Below are positions 37,466 to 46,919 of a stretch of 64,000 nt of DNA, piece by piece (within the stretch, counting starts at the first letter, position 1; each line of letters starts with the position of its first letter). The translations under genes and the position numbers were made by a program. The notes under the pieces were generated by a model. It saw nothing but the letters and a program-made list of their open reading frames with translations. It ran no database searches and was not told the DNA's origin. Source of the stretch: Nostoc commune NIES-4072 (GTDB taxonomy: Bacteria; Cyanobacteriota; Cyanobacteriia; Cyanobacteriales; Nostocaceae); NCBI RefSeq assembly GCF_003113895.1, contig NZ_BDUD01000001.1:1339821-1403820 (forward strand), written 5' to 3'.

Positions 37466-37693
37466 ATGGGACGGTTGGCTGGGTTTAGCTACAGAGAGAT
37501 TATCAAAATATTAAAAACCTTTGGCTTTGTGTTTCATCGTCAAGCCGCAGGGAGTCATGAAATCTGGTTTAATCCTGAAAGTAACCGTTACACTACTATT
37601 CCCAATCATTCTGGTGATATGCCAGAAGGAACGTTACGTGCAATTTTAAAGCAAGCTGGTATTGAACCTGAAGATTTTCTTAACCGCTCTTAG
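37466..37693 (+). CDS. hicA: HicA-like mRNA interferase toxin
   Basis: The 75-residue protein has the dsRBD-like HicA fold: SYREIIKILKTFGFVFHRQ, the catalytic histidine in AAGSHEIWFNP, and the conserved end TIPNHSGDMPEGTLRAILKQ. HicA cuts mRNA when not bound by HicB. It is intact and follows hicB directly, so it is a complete type II toxin-antitoxin module. Confidence 0.9.
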   Translation: MGRLAGFSYREIIKILKTFGFVFHRQAAGSHEIWFNPESNRYTTIPNHSGDMPEGTLRAILKQAGIEPEDFLNRS

Positions 37694-37721
37694 TAATAAA
37701 GGGGGTTTTTATTCATTTTGA

Positions 37722-38533
37722 TTAAGCTTGTTCCTTCTGTTCTAACCAAACTACCAAATCAGCAAGTTCGGAAAAATCTAACAAAGCCTCTCCCAAATTT
37801 TCTAACTGTTCAGCAGATAAATTACGAACCTGTTCAACTAACGATCCATCAATATCACCAAAGCGCCGTTTAAGTAGACGACTAATCAATTTAAACGCTT
37901 CTTTTTGAACGATATCTTGATAAATTACGGACTCTTTCATAATATCCTCCCGCAAAAATTGCCGAACCAAATCCTTCTCAAACCGCAAACCCGCCAGAAT
38001 TTCTACACAACCCGCGATATTTTGTCGCTCCTCCCTATCTGGAATTGTAGCGACTTGTTCAGCCACTTGTGCCAGTAAAGTTTGTGGCGAGTCAGTTCGC
38101 GTCAAACTTGCTAAAGGTAACAGCGCCGGATTAGCCAAAAATAGTGTTGAATCTTGCTCCCAAAGACGAACAACCTGATATTGGTGAATTGTCGTGTTGT
38201 CCCGATATTCTTCAGTAAAAACGATTTCGTTAGTAGTTTCTTGCAAAAAGATTAGCACTTGCACTACAGGACAACGGTACTGACGCTTCAACCTCACAGA
38301 ATAATCGAGCATCGGAAATTAAGCGCCGGATTAGATTTCGCCAAAGTTTGAAATTCAATGTGCAAAATTTGGTTAGCTGCTTGTAGAAATGTCACAGAAT
38401 CCGCGCGAATTGGTTCAAGCGTGAGTTCCGTTTTTAATACTTCAATTTCTTGCACCTCTACCCCAAGTAACCAACGCACAAAATCAGTAGGGTACTGTTC
38501 AGCTAAATATTTACAAGCGTTGTCGTAACTCAC
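37722..38533 (-). pseudogene. Frameshifted DUF4351 / Rpn-like nuclease-domain gene
   Basis: Two overlapping frames encode one protein of this family. The first (38533-38294) starts at a GTG with AGGAG upstream, VSYDNACKYLAEQYPTDFVR, and runs to ALNFR. The second picks up with MLDYSVRLKRQYRCPVVQVL and continues to the C-terminal DUF4351 helices ending LVVWLEQKEQA. The joining point near 38312 (TTCCGATGCTC) needs one extra base to restore FRMLDY, so a one-base deletion is the simplest explanation. Such proteins are PD-(D/E)XK nuclease relatives of the Rpn transposase-like group. A programmed frameshift is less likely. Confidence 0.75.
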
Positions 38534-38550
38534 TTTTCTTCTCCTGACAC

Positions 38551-38588
38551 AAAAAAACAGCCACCTCCACAACGGAAGCAGCTGTTTT
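38551..38588 (-). terminator. Factor-independent terminator of groEL
   Basis: On the minus strand AAACAGC pairs with GCTGTTT and TGCTTCC pairs imperfectly with GGAGGTG, followed by a run of seven T. It lies 24 bp past the groEL stop codon. Confidence 0.85.
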
Positions 38589-38611
38589 ACAAATTATGTA
38601 ACTACAAAGTA

Positions 38612-40252
<1,641 letters not shown>

Positions 40253-40354
40253 CTAAATTCCGGGAGTAAGTCAAGTTTTTGTTGAATTAGGCATTGGGTA
40301 TTGGGCATTGGGCATCAGGAAAACTCTTTCCTATTCCCCATTCCCCACTCCCCA

Positions 40355-40666
40355 CTAGATAACAACTGCTAAAATATCTTTTTCAGAAAGCAGTACATAT
40401 TCTTCGGTGCCGAGTTTGATGTCAGTGCCAGCGTACTTCGAGTACAGCACCTTATCGCCGACTTTGATTTCCAATTCCTGACGGTTTCCGTCGTCATTAC
40501 GCTTGCCAGGGCCAAGAGCCACTACTTCCCCTACCTGGGGCTTTTCTTTGGCGGTATCGGGCAAATACAGACCACCTGCGGTCTTCTCCTCAGAGGCGTT
40601 CACTTTTACGAAAACGCGATCGCCTAAAGGTTTAACTGTAGAAACGCTTAGAGATAAAGCTGCCAT
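40355..40666 (-). CDS. groS: Co-chaperonin GroES
   Basis: The 103-residue protein has the GroES beta-barrel and mobile loop: [41 protein letters not shown] and [14 protein letters not shown]. It is the lid of the GroEL cage. It is the first gene of the operon; CIRCE lies 21 bp upstream of its ATG. Between groS and groEL is a short tract with GGGCATTGGGCAT repeats. Confidence 0.98.
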   Translation of the reverse strand: MAALSLSVSTVKPLGDRVFVKVNASEEKTAGGLYLPDTAKEKPQVGEVVALGPGKRNDDGNRQELEIKVGDKVLYSKYAGTDIKLGTEEYVLLSEKDILAVVI

Positions 40667-40687
40667 ATTATTTCTTTCCTTTAGAGA

Positions 40688-40714
40688 TTAGCACTCTCAA
40701 CTCCTGAGTGCTAA
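40688..40714 (-). promoter_or_regulatory. CIRCE operator (HrcA binding site) of groESL
   Basis: TTAGCACTC - nine bases (TCAACTCCT) - GAGTGCTAA is a perfect match to the CIRCE consensus. HrcA binds it and represses groESL in the absence of heat stress. It lies 21 bp before the groES ATG, in the 5' leader. Confidence 0.97.
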
Positions 40715-40753
40715 TTTACCGAAAAGTAGCGTCCAATGGCAAGAATTCTTTGA

Positions 40754-40769
40754 GTACGGGTTCCCGAAC
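40754..40769 (-). promoter_or_regulatory. K-box element upstream of groESL
   Basis: On the minus strand the sequence GTTCGGGAACCCGTAC matches the cyanobacterial K-box consensus GTTCGG-NNAN-CC-NN-AC at every fixed base. The K-box was described as a light- and heat-responsive positive element of cyanobacterial groESL promoters. It lies about 40 bp upstream of CIRCE. The match is exact; function here is inferred. Confidence 0.75.
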
Positions 40770-40870
40770 TAGAAGCTCAAAGATGTACTTAAGTATAAAT
40801 GCTTAATTATTTATACCTTTCGGGTTTTGTTCGGTAAGTTACGAAGAGAGTAGGGAGCGGAGAGTTAGGT

Positions 40871-41216
40871 AGCGCTGACCAGACAATTGCTAGCTGCTGC
40901 TCAAAACGAGCTAGTCTGGAATCTTGGGAATACTTAAAAAAGCGACTTAAAGAGTTAAAATTTGATGAGCCGCAACAGAGTTATTCCATTTGCGTCTATA
41001 GAACTAAAAGCCAACTGCTTGCGCGTTTGTTGTTCTGGACTCATAATGGTGGTTTACACTGATGGTGTCTGATATCGCCAAGCAAGACCGGAAGTTATTG
41101 AGCGGATCATCCAAGAACACTTAATAGGCAATAAGGTGGTAGAAGAATATACATTTTTAACCCATCCTTTGCCAGAAACTTCCCTAGTTTCTTGTGAACA
41201 CCTCATAGAGGCTTAA
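40871..41216 (+). pseudogene. Decayed thioredoxin-like (2Fe-2S) ferredoxin-domain gene
   Basis: The frame from 40871 reads ADQTIASCCSKRASLESWEY, then LKKRLKELKFDEPQQSYSICVYRTK. After one extra base in an AAAA run near 41007 the frame continues as NCLRVCCSGLIMVVYTDGV, an in-frame TGA at 41070 replaces the expected Trp codon, and YRQARPEVIERIIQEHLIGN follows. Together these match a cyanobacterial (2Fe-2S) ferredoxin-domain family whose cysteines bind the cluster. No start codon remains. An unassigned open stretch (GLKIEGYGTAVSFKKVRVGF, about 41197-41378) follows. Confidence 0.8.
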
Positions 41217-41545
41217 AAATCGAAGGATATGGTACAGCAGTAAGCTTTAAGAAAGTGCGGGTTGGTTTTGAGGTAGGGTCATCTTTAAGCCAATACTTAC
41301 TTGTGAGTCAGAAGGATTATTATTTAATCAGTGTTTTTTCGCCCGTCACTTTCAATGCGATATATAATAGCGCATTATAGATACTACTGCTATACGTATC
41401 CTTGCTGGACTTTTGCTATCTAGCTACTAGTCTCTTGAAAGTGCTCGGCATTTTTGAGGTTTCGAGACAGCAAAGGCAAGTTAAGTAGGAAAAAGGACAA
41501 CATCTCGAAATAACCCACGATAGAGGATAAATATTCAAGACTTTG

Positions 41546-42223
41546 ATGGACCGAAGCGCGACAAGTGCCACTGCTATGAAAGAGCCCAGCATGAAAGATC
41601 ACAAACGACTTCTATTGATTGATGATGACCCTAACCTCATCTTGCTGGTGAAGGATTACTTAGAATTCCGGGGATACGAAGTCATCACCGCCGAAAATGG
41701 ACGTGAAGCTCTGGAAATTTTAGAGCAAGATGTTCCAGACATGATTATCTGCGACGTGATGATGCCGGAAATGGACGGATATACTTTTGTAGAACAAGTC
41801 CGGCAAAACGAACGCACCAGTTGGATTCCGGTTCTTTTCCTTTCAGCTAAGGGACAAAGTGCAGACCGAGTTAAGGGTCTGAATAAAGGTGCTGATGTTT
41901 ATATGGTCAAACCCTTTGAACCAGAAGAACTCGTAGCGCAAGTTGAATCCTCGCTGAAACAAACTATCCGTTGGAAAGAACACCAAGCAAAAGGAGGCGA
42001 AAACGGTTCCCGCATCCAGGTTCCCTTCGATGTGCAATTAACCCCAACCGAACTGAAAGTAGTCCAGTTCGTCGCTAGGGGTTTAGCTAACCGGGAAATT
42101 GCTGAAGAACTAAATGTTAGTCAGCGCACAGTTGAAAGTCATGTGTCCAATATGTTGGGCAAAACCAATCTCCACAACCGCACTGAACTAGCGCGGTGGG
42201 CGATTGAAAATCAAATGGCTTAA
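41546..42223 (+). CDS. NarL/LuxR-type response regulator (Ycf29-like)
   Basis: The 225-residue regulator has a receiver domain (Asp-Asp in LLLIDDDPN, phosphoacceptor Asp in MIICDVMMPEMDGY, Lys in VYMVKPFEPEE) and a C-terminal LuxR helix-turn-helix (LTPTELKVVQFVARGLANRE, then NVSQRTVESHVSNM). It resembles the Ycf29 type found in cyanobacteria and plastids. The start is uncertain: ATGs at 41546, 41576 and 41591 are all in frame, and the last gives a typical receiver N-terminus (MKDHKRLLLIDDD). The kinase partner is not adjacent. Confidence 0.88.
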   Translation: MDRSATSATAMKEPSMKDHKRLLLIDDDPNLILLVKDYLEFRGYEVITAENGREALEILEQDVPDMIICDVMMPEMDGYTFVEQVRQNERTSWIPVLFLSAKGQSADRVKGLNKGADVYMVKPFEPEELVAQVESSLKQTIRWKEHQAKGGENGSRIQVPFDVQLTPTELKVVQFVARGLANREIAEELNVSQRTVESHVSNMLGKTNLHNRTELARWAIENQMA

Positions 42224-42225
42224 AC

Positions 42226-42292
42226 AAAGTTAAGAGTTAAAAGTTAGGAGTTATGAATTATGATTTTTTTAACTTCTAACTCCTAACTAAGA
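42226..42292. repeat. Inverted heptamer-like repeats between convergent genes
   Basis: GAGTTAAAAGTTAGGAGTTA is followed after a short spacer by TAACTTCTAACTCCTAAC, so the tract can fold into a hairpin. It lies between the convergent response regulator and NIL-domain genes and could end transcription from both sides. Confidence 0.65.
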
Positions 42293-42293
42293 T

Positions 42294-42602
42294 TTACCAC
42301 CCATCTTCTTCAGGGCTGGATTGGTGCAAAACTTCTAAATCTAGTTCATCCAGGTAAGTTAGGGCGCTTTCAATCTGAGAAACAGTACCTCGCAGTTCCA
42401 GATCAAAGCAGCTATATTGTGGCATATTTACGCTTACCTGGGCATCAGCAATAATCACTGTGATGCCATAGTGAGAAACCAGTCGTGAAATGACTGGTTC
42501 CTCATGCAAGTCTTTAGGAATGCGAACTTGGATACGAGTTTGGGTGCGTCTATTATCTAAAATATCAGTATTAGATTTTACTTGTTTATTTGGAATTACC
42601 AT
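42294..42602 (-). CDS. NIL-domain protein
   Basis: The 102-residue protein carries a NIL domain, an ACT-like ferredoxin fold found at the C-terminus of methionine ABC ATPases and as single-domain proteins. Visible parts are TQTRIQVRIPKDLHEEPVIS, YGITVIIADAQVS and FDLELRGTVSQIESALTYLD. It may bind a small ligand, perhaps an amino acid, and regulate a partner; no partner is adjacent. It starts with an ATG at 42602 and ends convergently to the response regulator gene. Confidence 0.85.
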   Translation of the reverse strand: MVIPNKQVKSNTDILDNRRTQTRIQVRIPKDLHEEPVISRLVSHYGITVIIADAQVSVNMPQYSCFDLELRGTVSQIESALTYLDELDLEVLHQSSPEEDGW

Positions 42603-42873
42603 TCTAGCTTCCTACTCGACTTCTGGGATGAGGGTTTTACTTTGCACAATTCTTTTAACACTAGCGTTACTTATCCCACGCAGGCAAGCAAGAAAGTATT
42701 TGCCTTGGCAAACCATTAGTCTAGATGTAATGAATATGAATAATTGCTCATAATTCAGCAGTTATGAGGTTAATTATTATTTTATAGTGATTTTCAAGCT
42801 AATCGTAGGGTTACAACAATTGTTGTAACCCCAATTTATTGTGTATGAGATTTAATACTGAAGTGAAAACTGC

Positions 42874-43000
42874 TATAGGACTCATATTTGATTTTTGAAC
42901 AGAACTCAGTACATTTTTATTCCTTCTTCCCAGTCTCCAGTCCCCAATCCCCAGTCCCTTACCTCTACAAGTGATTCAAAAATCAAATCGGATTGCTATA
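42874..43000. mobile_element. MITE-like element, second copy of the TATAGGA family
   Basis: The left end TATAGGACTCATATTTGATTTTTGAAC (given in part, 42874-42900) is matched inversely by TTCAAAAATCAAATCGGATT near 42975. The core holds heptamer-like CCCAGTCCCCA repeats in place of the core of the copy at 4261. The rest of the 545-bp gap (42603-43147) has no supported gene. Confidence 0.6.
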
Positions 43001-43147
43001 TATATTATTTTGACAAAGTTTTAGGGAACTCTATTAATAGAAACTTATAGGTTTAACCCTCTGTTTAGATATCAATAAAAATCAATTCTTTAGGATATTT
43101 ACTTCTGTGTAATGACCGACTGTATAAATCCCCATTATCCATATTTC

Positions 43148-43513
43148 TCAATCATTATTATTCATAATCCTTAAGCCAAGGATAGTACACAAAGCTATTG
43201 CCAAGTGATCTAAATAACTATTATCCAATTGACCAATCACTCTGAGAATTCTTGATTTATCAACAACCCGAACTTGCTCACAAAGCACAACAGAATCTTG
43301 GCTTAAACCATCGATACCAGCAGGTACAAACACATGAGAGGGTAAAATAGCAGGTCTAATTTTTGAGGTGAATGGTGCGATAATGGTATGGGGACTAACA
43401 GCATTTGTCCGATCAATTTGCACTACTACGACAGGTCTAATCCCTGCTTGTTCTGTACCAATAACAGGATTGAGATCACACAAAACTACATTTCCTCTTG
43501 AGATATCTACCAC
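43148..43513 (-). CDS. mazF: MazF/PemK-type mRNA interferase toxin
   Basis: The 121-residue protein fits the MazF/PemK fold: RGNVVLCDLNPVIGTEQAGI, RPVVVVQIDRTN, the conserved PFTSKIRP region and LCEQVRVVDKSRI. It cuts single-stranded mRNA. Its start overlaps the end of the antitoxin gene by 7 bp, so the pair is translationally coupled. Confidence 0.92.
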   Translation of the reverse strand: MVDISRGNVVLCDLNPVIGTEQAGIRPVVVVQIDRTNAVSPHTIIAPFTSKIRPAILPSHVFVPAGIDGLSQDSVVLCEQVRVVDKSRILRVIGQLDNSYLDHLAIALCTILGLRIMNNND

Positions 43514-43737
43514 TGGATTTCTCCACGCGCCAAGCGTTCTTCATAATCTTCTAAATTAGATAAATAGTCAGAAAAATCTGATTCCACTATTTCCACTGAC
43601 TCGCTAAACTGAAGCCATAGTTCCCAGTTCTTACTGCTATGCTTCATTAATAGGAAGTCGATAAAATCACTTACTTCCTGAACTAAAGCTTCTGGCATTT
43701 GCCGGATTTTACCAATGGTTTGGTCTTGTATACTCAT
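43507..43737 (-). CDS. DUF2281-like antitoxin paired with MazF
   Basis: The 76-residue protein begins with a helical part (IGKIRQMPEALVQEVSDFID FLL motif region), the pattern of DUF2281-type antitoxins, then an acidic segment (SVEIVESDFSDYL) that ends DYEERLARGEIQW. The acidic C-terminus probably wraps the toxin. It precedes mazF with a 7-bp overlap. The family assignment is from motif memory. Confidence 0.8.
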   Translation of the reverse strand: MSIQDQTIGKIRQMPEALVQEVSDFIDFLLMKHSSKNWELWLQFSESVEIVESDFSDYLSNLEDYEERLARGEIQW

Positions 43738-43783
43738 GATAAATCTTCTCAGATAGATTTCTGTTTATCCACAAAAATCAAAA

Positions 43784-43808
43784 ACCTGGCGATTAAAAAT
43801 GGCCAGGT
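43784..43808 (-). terminator. Terminator of asnS
   Basis: On the minus strand ACCTGGC pairs with GCCAGGT around an 11-base AT-rich loop, followed by TTTTTGATTTTT. It lies just after the asnS stop codon. Confidence 0.85.
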
Positions 43809-43820
43809 CTAAAATTTAAA

Positions 43821-45212
43821 CTAAAACTCAGCACTTTGTGGTGTACGCGGAAAGGGAATGACATCACGGATATTTCCCATACCCGTCATAAATTGCACAA
43901 GTCGTTCAAAACCTAGTCCAAAACCAGCGTGGGGAACAGTACCATAACGACGCAAATCAAGATACCACCATAAATCTTCTGGCTTTAATCCTTGCGCTAA
44001 TACGCGGCGTTCTAATACTTCTAGGCGTTCTTCGCGCTGAGAACCGCCGACGATTTCGCCAATTTTGGGTGCGAGAATATCCATTGCGCGGACGGTTTTT
44101 TCATCGTCGTTCAAGCGCATATAAAATGCTTTGATTTGCGCTGGATAATCTGTAACGATCGCAGGTTTTTTAAATAATTGTTCAGCTAGGTAGCGTTCGT
44201 GTTCTGATTGTAAATCTAAACCCCAACTCACTGGATATTCAAATTTAACATCAGCTTTTTCTAAAAGTTTGATGGCTTCTGTATAAGTTAACCGTTCAAA
44301 CTGATTATTAATAATATTTTCAGCTGTCGCTAACACAGATTTATCAATGCGTTCATTGAAAAATTCCATGTCTTCTGGGCAAGTTTCCAAGACATATTTA
44401 AATATGTGTTTAAGAAACGCCTCAGCTAAATCCATATCGCCTTCTAAGTCACAAAAAGCCATTTCTGGCTCAACCATCCAAAATTCTGCTAAGTGGCGGG
44501 AGGTGTTGGAATTTTCTGCACGGAAGGTAGGGCCAAAGGTGTAAACGTTGCTAAACGCCATCGCCATCACTTCCGCTTCCAACTGGCCGCTAACTGTTAA
44601 ATATGTGGGTTTAGCAAAAAAGTCTTGGCTGTAATCTACTGCTTGGTTTTCTGTGCGGGGGATATTCTTTAAATCTAAACTGGTAACGCTAAACAATTCA
44701 CCCGCGCCTTCGCAATCGCTAGCAGTGATGATGGGGGTGTGTACCCACAAAAAGCCTCTTTCTTGGAAAAATTGGTGAATTGCTGTCGAACAAGCATTTC
44801 TGACACGAAAAACTGCACCAAAAGAATTAGTACGCGATCGCAAATGTCCAATAGTTCGCAGAAACTCAAAGGAATGGCGTTTCTTTTGCAGAGGATATGT
44901 ATCGGGATCAGCTTCTCCGTAAACTTTCACGGACTCGGCTTTCAACTCAATTCGCTGTCCTTTACCCAAAGAAGCCACTAGTAACCCTGTAGCCTCAACA
45001 GCAGCACCTGTATTTAGTTTTTTCAAAATAGCTTCGTAATCTGGCAAATCTTGATTAATGACGACTTGCAAATTAGCTAGTGATGAGCCGTCATTGACTT
45101 CAATAAAAGCAAACCCTTTGGACTCGCGTTTCGTCCGCACCCAGCCTTGCACTTGGAGGGACTCATCAGGTTGACCACTTCGCAATATTTCTGCAATCCG
45201 TCGATTTGCCAT
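43821..45212 (-). CDS. asnS: Asparaginyl-tRNA synthetase
   Basis: The 463-residue class II synthetase has an N-terminal anticodon-binding OB fold ([23 protein letters not shown]), motif 2 [21 protein letters not shown] and motif 3 [12 protein letters not shown]. It charges tRNA-Asn with asparagine. It is the normal length. It is probably monocistronic, with a terminator at 43784. The start is the ATG at 45212. Confidence 0.97.
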   Translation of the reverse strand: MANRRIAEILRSGQPDESLQVQGWVRTKRESKGFAFIEVNDGSSLANLQVVINQDLPDYEAILKKLNTGAAVEATGLLVASLGKGQRIELKAESVKVYGEADPDTYPLQKKRHSFEFLRTIGHLRSRTNSFGAVFRVRNACSTAIHQFFQERGFLWVHTPIITASDCEGAGELFSVTSLDLKNIPRTENQAVDYSQDFFAKPTYLTVSGQLEAEVMAMAFSNVYTFGPTFRAENSNTSRHLAEFWMVEPEMAFCDLEGDMDLAEAFLKHIFKYVLETCPEDMEFFNERIDKSVLATAENIINNQFERLTYTEAIKLLEKADVKFEYPVSWGLDLQSEHERYLAEQLFKKPAIVTDYPAQIKAFYMRLNDDEKTVRAMDILAPKIGEIVGGSQREERLEVLERRVLAQGLKPEDLWWYLDLRRYGTVPHAGFGLGFERLVQFMTGMGNIRDVIPFPRTPQSAEF

Positions 45213-45278
45213 ATTTTACAACTTAATATTTCGTCAACGTAAAAAGTACAGATATTAAAGAATTTTAACTCTTTAACC

Positions 45279-45301
45279 CAATCCAAAATCCAAAATCCAA
45301 A
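45279..45301. repeat. Short CCAAAAT heptamer tract
   Basis: Three copies of the heptamer CCAAAAT lie between asnS and the coiled-coil gene. It is a variant of the CCAAATC unit found inside purL. Confidence 0.75.
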
Positions 45302-45308
45302 ATTGGAT

Positions 45309-45671
45309 TTATCCAGCATAAGACTTTAATATCCAGCCTATGATAACGCCCATTCCACCAAAGCGGACGACTTGCCAGAAAGGTTTTTTGAGGCTACGCC
45401 AAGAAAATAACTGGCTTTCTAAGTTTAGTTCTAGCCTTTCCAACTGCTGTTGAATGTGCCGTAACTCTGCTTTGATTTCTGATGTCTGAGATTTATTGTG
45501 CTTTAGTTGATCCCGGCGCTGTTGCCATTGTGCCTGTTGTTGGCGATCGCGTTGCACTTGATCGTAACGTTCTTTTAAGGATAGGAGCGATCGCTCTACT
45601 TCCTCTAGCTCTTGTTCAAAATCTGGTTCGGGATTTTCTGCTGACGGCTGTGATTGTTTTGGCGGCTTCAT
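45309..45671 (-). CDS. Hypothetical coiled-coil protein with a C-terminal membrane helix
   Basis: The 120-residue protein has a charged coiled coil over about residues 15-90 (EVERSLLSLKERYDQVQRDR, then AELRHIQQQLERLELNLESQ) and one hydrophobic segment at the C-terminus (VVRFGGMGVIIGWIL). This is a tail-anchored layout. No family was recognised. It is divergent from the DUF6439-like gene at 45716, with 44 bp between the starts. Confidence 0.7.
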   Translation of the reverse strand: MKPPKQSQPSAENPEPDFEQELEEVERSLLSLKERYDQVQRDRQQQAQWQQRRDQLKHNKSQTSEIKAELRHIQQQLERLELNLESQLFSWRSLKKPFWQVVRFGGMGVIIGWILKSYAG

Positions 45672-45715
45672 TTACAAGTAGTAAAGTAGAAGTAAATGCA
45701 AATGTGCCAATAGTT

Positions 45716-45994
45716 ATGTCTCAATCTACCCAGCTGCCGAAAACCAGTCAACTGAATGAACTTAGTACTCTAGAACTTGCTCAAGCCCTCATGGAAAGAC
45801 TGAGCATTTCCCCTAACGATTGGCATCGCCTCAAGTCTAACCGCAATTCTCGCGCTAATGAACAAGTGGCAGCAGCTATGGTGTATCTTTTAAAGAATCA
45901 GCCACAAGAAGCTCAAGCTAGATTAGAACAGGCAATTGGTTGGTTAGATCGCTCCATTTCTGCCCCTCCTTGCCCAACTCACGGAAAAAGTTAG
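45716..45994 (+). CDS. Small conserved cyanobacterial protein (DUF6439-like)
   Basis: The protein has 92 residues from the ATG at 45716. The frame is open further upstream (to 45482), but that part overlaps the divergent coiled-coil gene and reads like a non-coding shadow. The core is LNELSTLELAQALMERLSIS, DWHRLKSNRNSRANEQVAAA and an end rich in Gln/Ala (KNQPQEAQARLEQAIGWLD). The family is small and of unknown function; the DUF number is from memory. Confidence 0.7.
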   Translation: MSQSTQLPKTSQLNELSTLELAQALMERLSISPNDWHRLKSNRNSRANEQVAAAMVYLLKNQPQEAQARLEQAIGWLDRSISAPPCPTHGKS

Positions 45995-46078
45995 AAGTTA
46001 AGAGTTAGGAGTTATGAATTATTATTCAACTCCTAACTCCTGTATAGACGCGATTAATCGCGTCTATACTCCTAACTA
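45990..46078. repeat. Perfect 28-bp palindrome inside heptamer-like repeats
   Basis: A palindrome with arms GTATAGACGCGATT / AATCGCGTCTATAC lies at 46042-46069, flanked on both sides by CTCCTAACT-type units. It lies between convergent genes and is the most perfect copy of the dispersed family in the window. Confidence 0.88.
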
Positions 46079-46080
46079 CC

Positions 46081-46530
46081 CTACCGCCGCAGAGATAATC
46101 CCCGGCGAGTTTCCATTTGTTTACAAAGCCTCAATTCTGTGCCTTTGCGGCTCCACTCTACCTGATCAAAGATTTGATGCAGAAGACATAAACCACGACC
46201 ATTTTCTGATTCATCTGGTGGGAGATAGTCTGTTGGTTCTTCTTCATTAGTAGATGAAGGAGTAAAGCCGCTACCCTGGTCTGATATTATCCACCAATAT
46301 TGATTATCTATTAAGGAAAAACGGACTACAACTGTTTTACTTGGATCGAGATTATTGCCATGTTTAGCTGCGTTTACCAGGGCTTCTTGAAGTCCTAGCC
46401 GCAGTTCTGCTTGTAATTTGGCTGGGATTTCTGCCAACAGTAAATCTAAGATTGGACAAAGGTAGAGGGTTGAGGCAAAACTAATAGTGCCCCAATAACG
46501 TGCAACTGGACGGAGTGAAATTGTAATCAC
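46081..46530 (-). CDS. Anti-sigma-type ATP-binding protein (RsbW-like HATPase)
   Basis: The 149-residue protein is a single GHKL ATPase domain: N box LGLQEALVNAAKHGNN, G1 ISDQGSGFTP and G2 ENGRGLCLLHQIF. Such stand-alone domains are serine kinases that control sigma or anti-sigma factors in partner-switching systems. No partner gene (anti-sigma antagonist or PP2C) is adjacent. It is monocistronic. The start is the ATG at 46530. Confidence 0.88.
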   Translation of the reverse strand: MITISLRPVARYWGTISFASTLYLCPILDLLLAEIPAKLQAELRLGLQEALVNAAKHGNNLDPSKTVVVRFSLIDNQYWWIISDQGSGFTPSSTNEEEPTDYLPPDESENGRGLCLLHQIFDQVEWSRKGTELRLCKQMETRRGLSLRR

Positions 46531-46919
46531 AAGAGAAACCCCATAGCTTTTAGTTAGCTAGACATCAGTTTGCTATTACAGGCACCCTGATAAAATTGAG
46601 GTGGTCATGCTGCCTTCAAACTTGCGTCTTTAAAACTAAATTTTGAAAATGCTAGGGAGCATTAGCTCTATAGTATGAGTTTGGATTGCTTAGATAGATA
46701 ACGGCTGGAATAGTTTTGATAATGAATTAAGCAACTTAAAAAGATGCTAGTAATTTGACAGAGTATTGGCAGACTCCAGTTAATTGCCGATTTATCATTT
46801 ACACAATTCAATTCATATTTCTAAGAACCTATGCAGCTTGAATTTATTTAAACAAAATGGATTTTTATTTTTGCCTTAATTCAATTTTAGCATCTTTAGT
46901 ATGCACTAAACTAAAAATT
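46531..46919. other. Intergenic region before rlmD
   Basis: These 389 bp contain no supported gene. The sequence GGTGGTCATGCT near 46601 recurs near 63514, but no longer similarity was seen. The minus-strand promoter of the anti-sigma-type gene must lie here. Confidence 0.5.

Noticed and set aside
37722..38533. Programmed ribosomal frameshifting in the DUF4351-type gene
   Set aside because: No slippery heptamer or downstream pseudoknot was seen at the join; a simple one-base deletion explains it.
45482..45715. Upstream extension of the DUF6439-like frame with hydrophobic residues
   Set aside because: It is antisense to the coiled-coil gene at 45309-45671, and the family core starts at the ATG at 45716.
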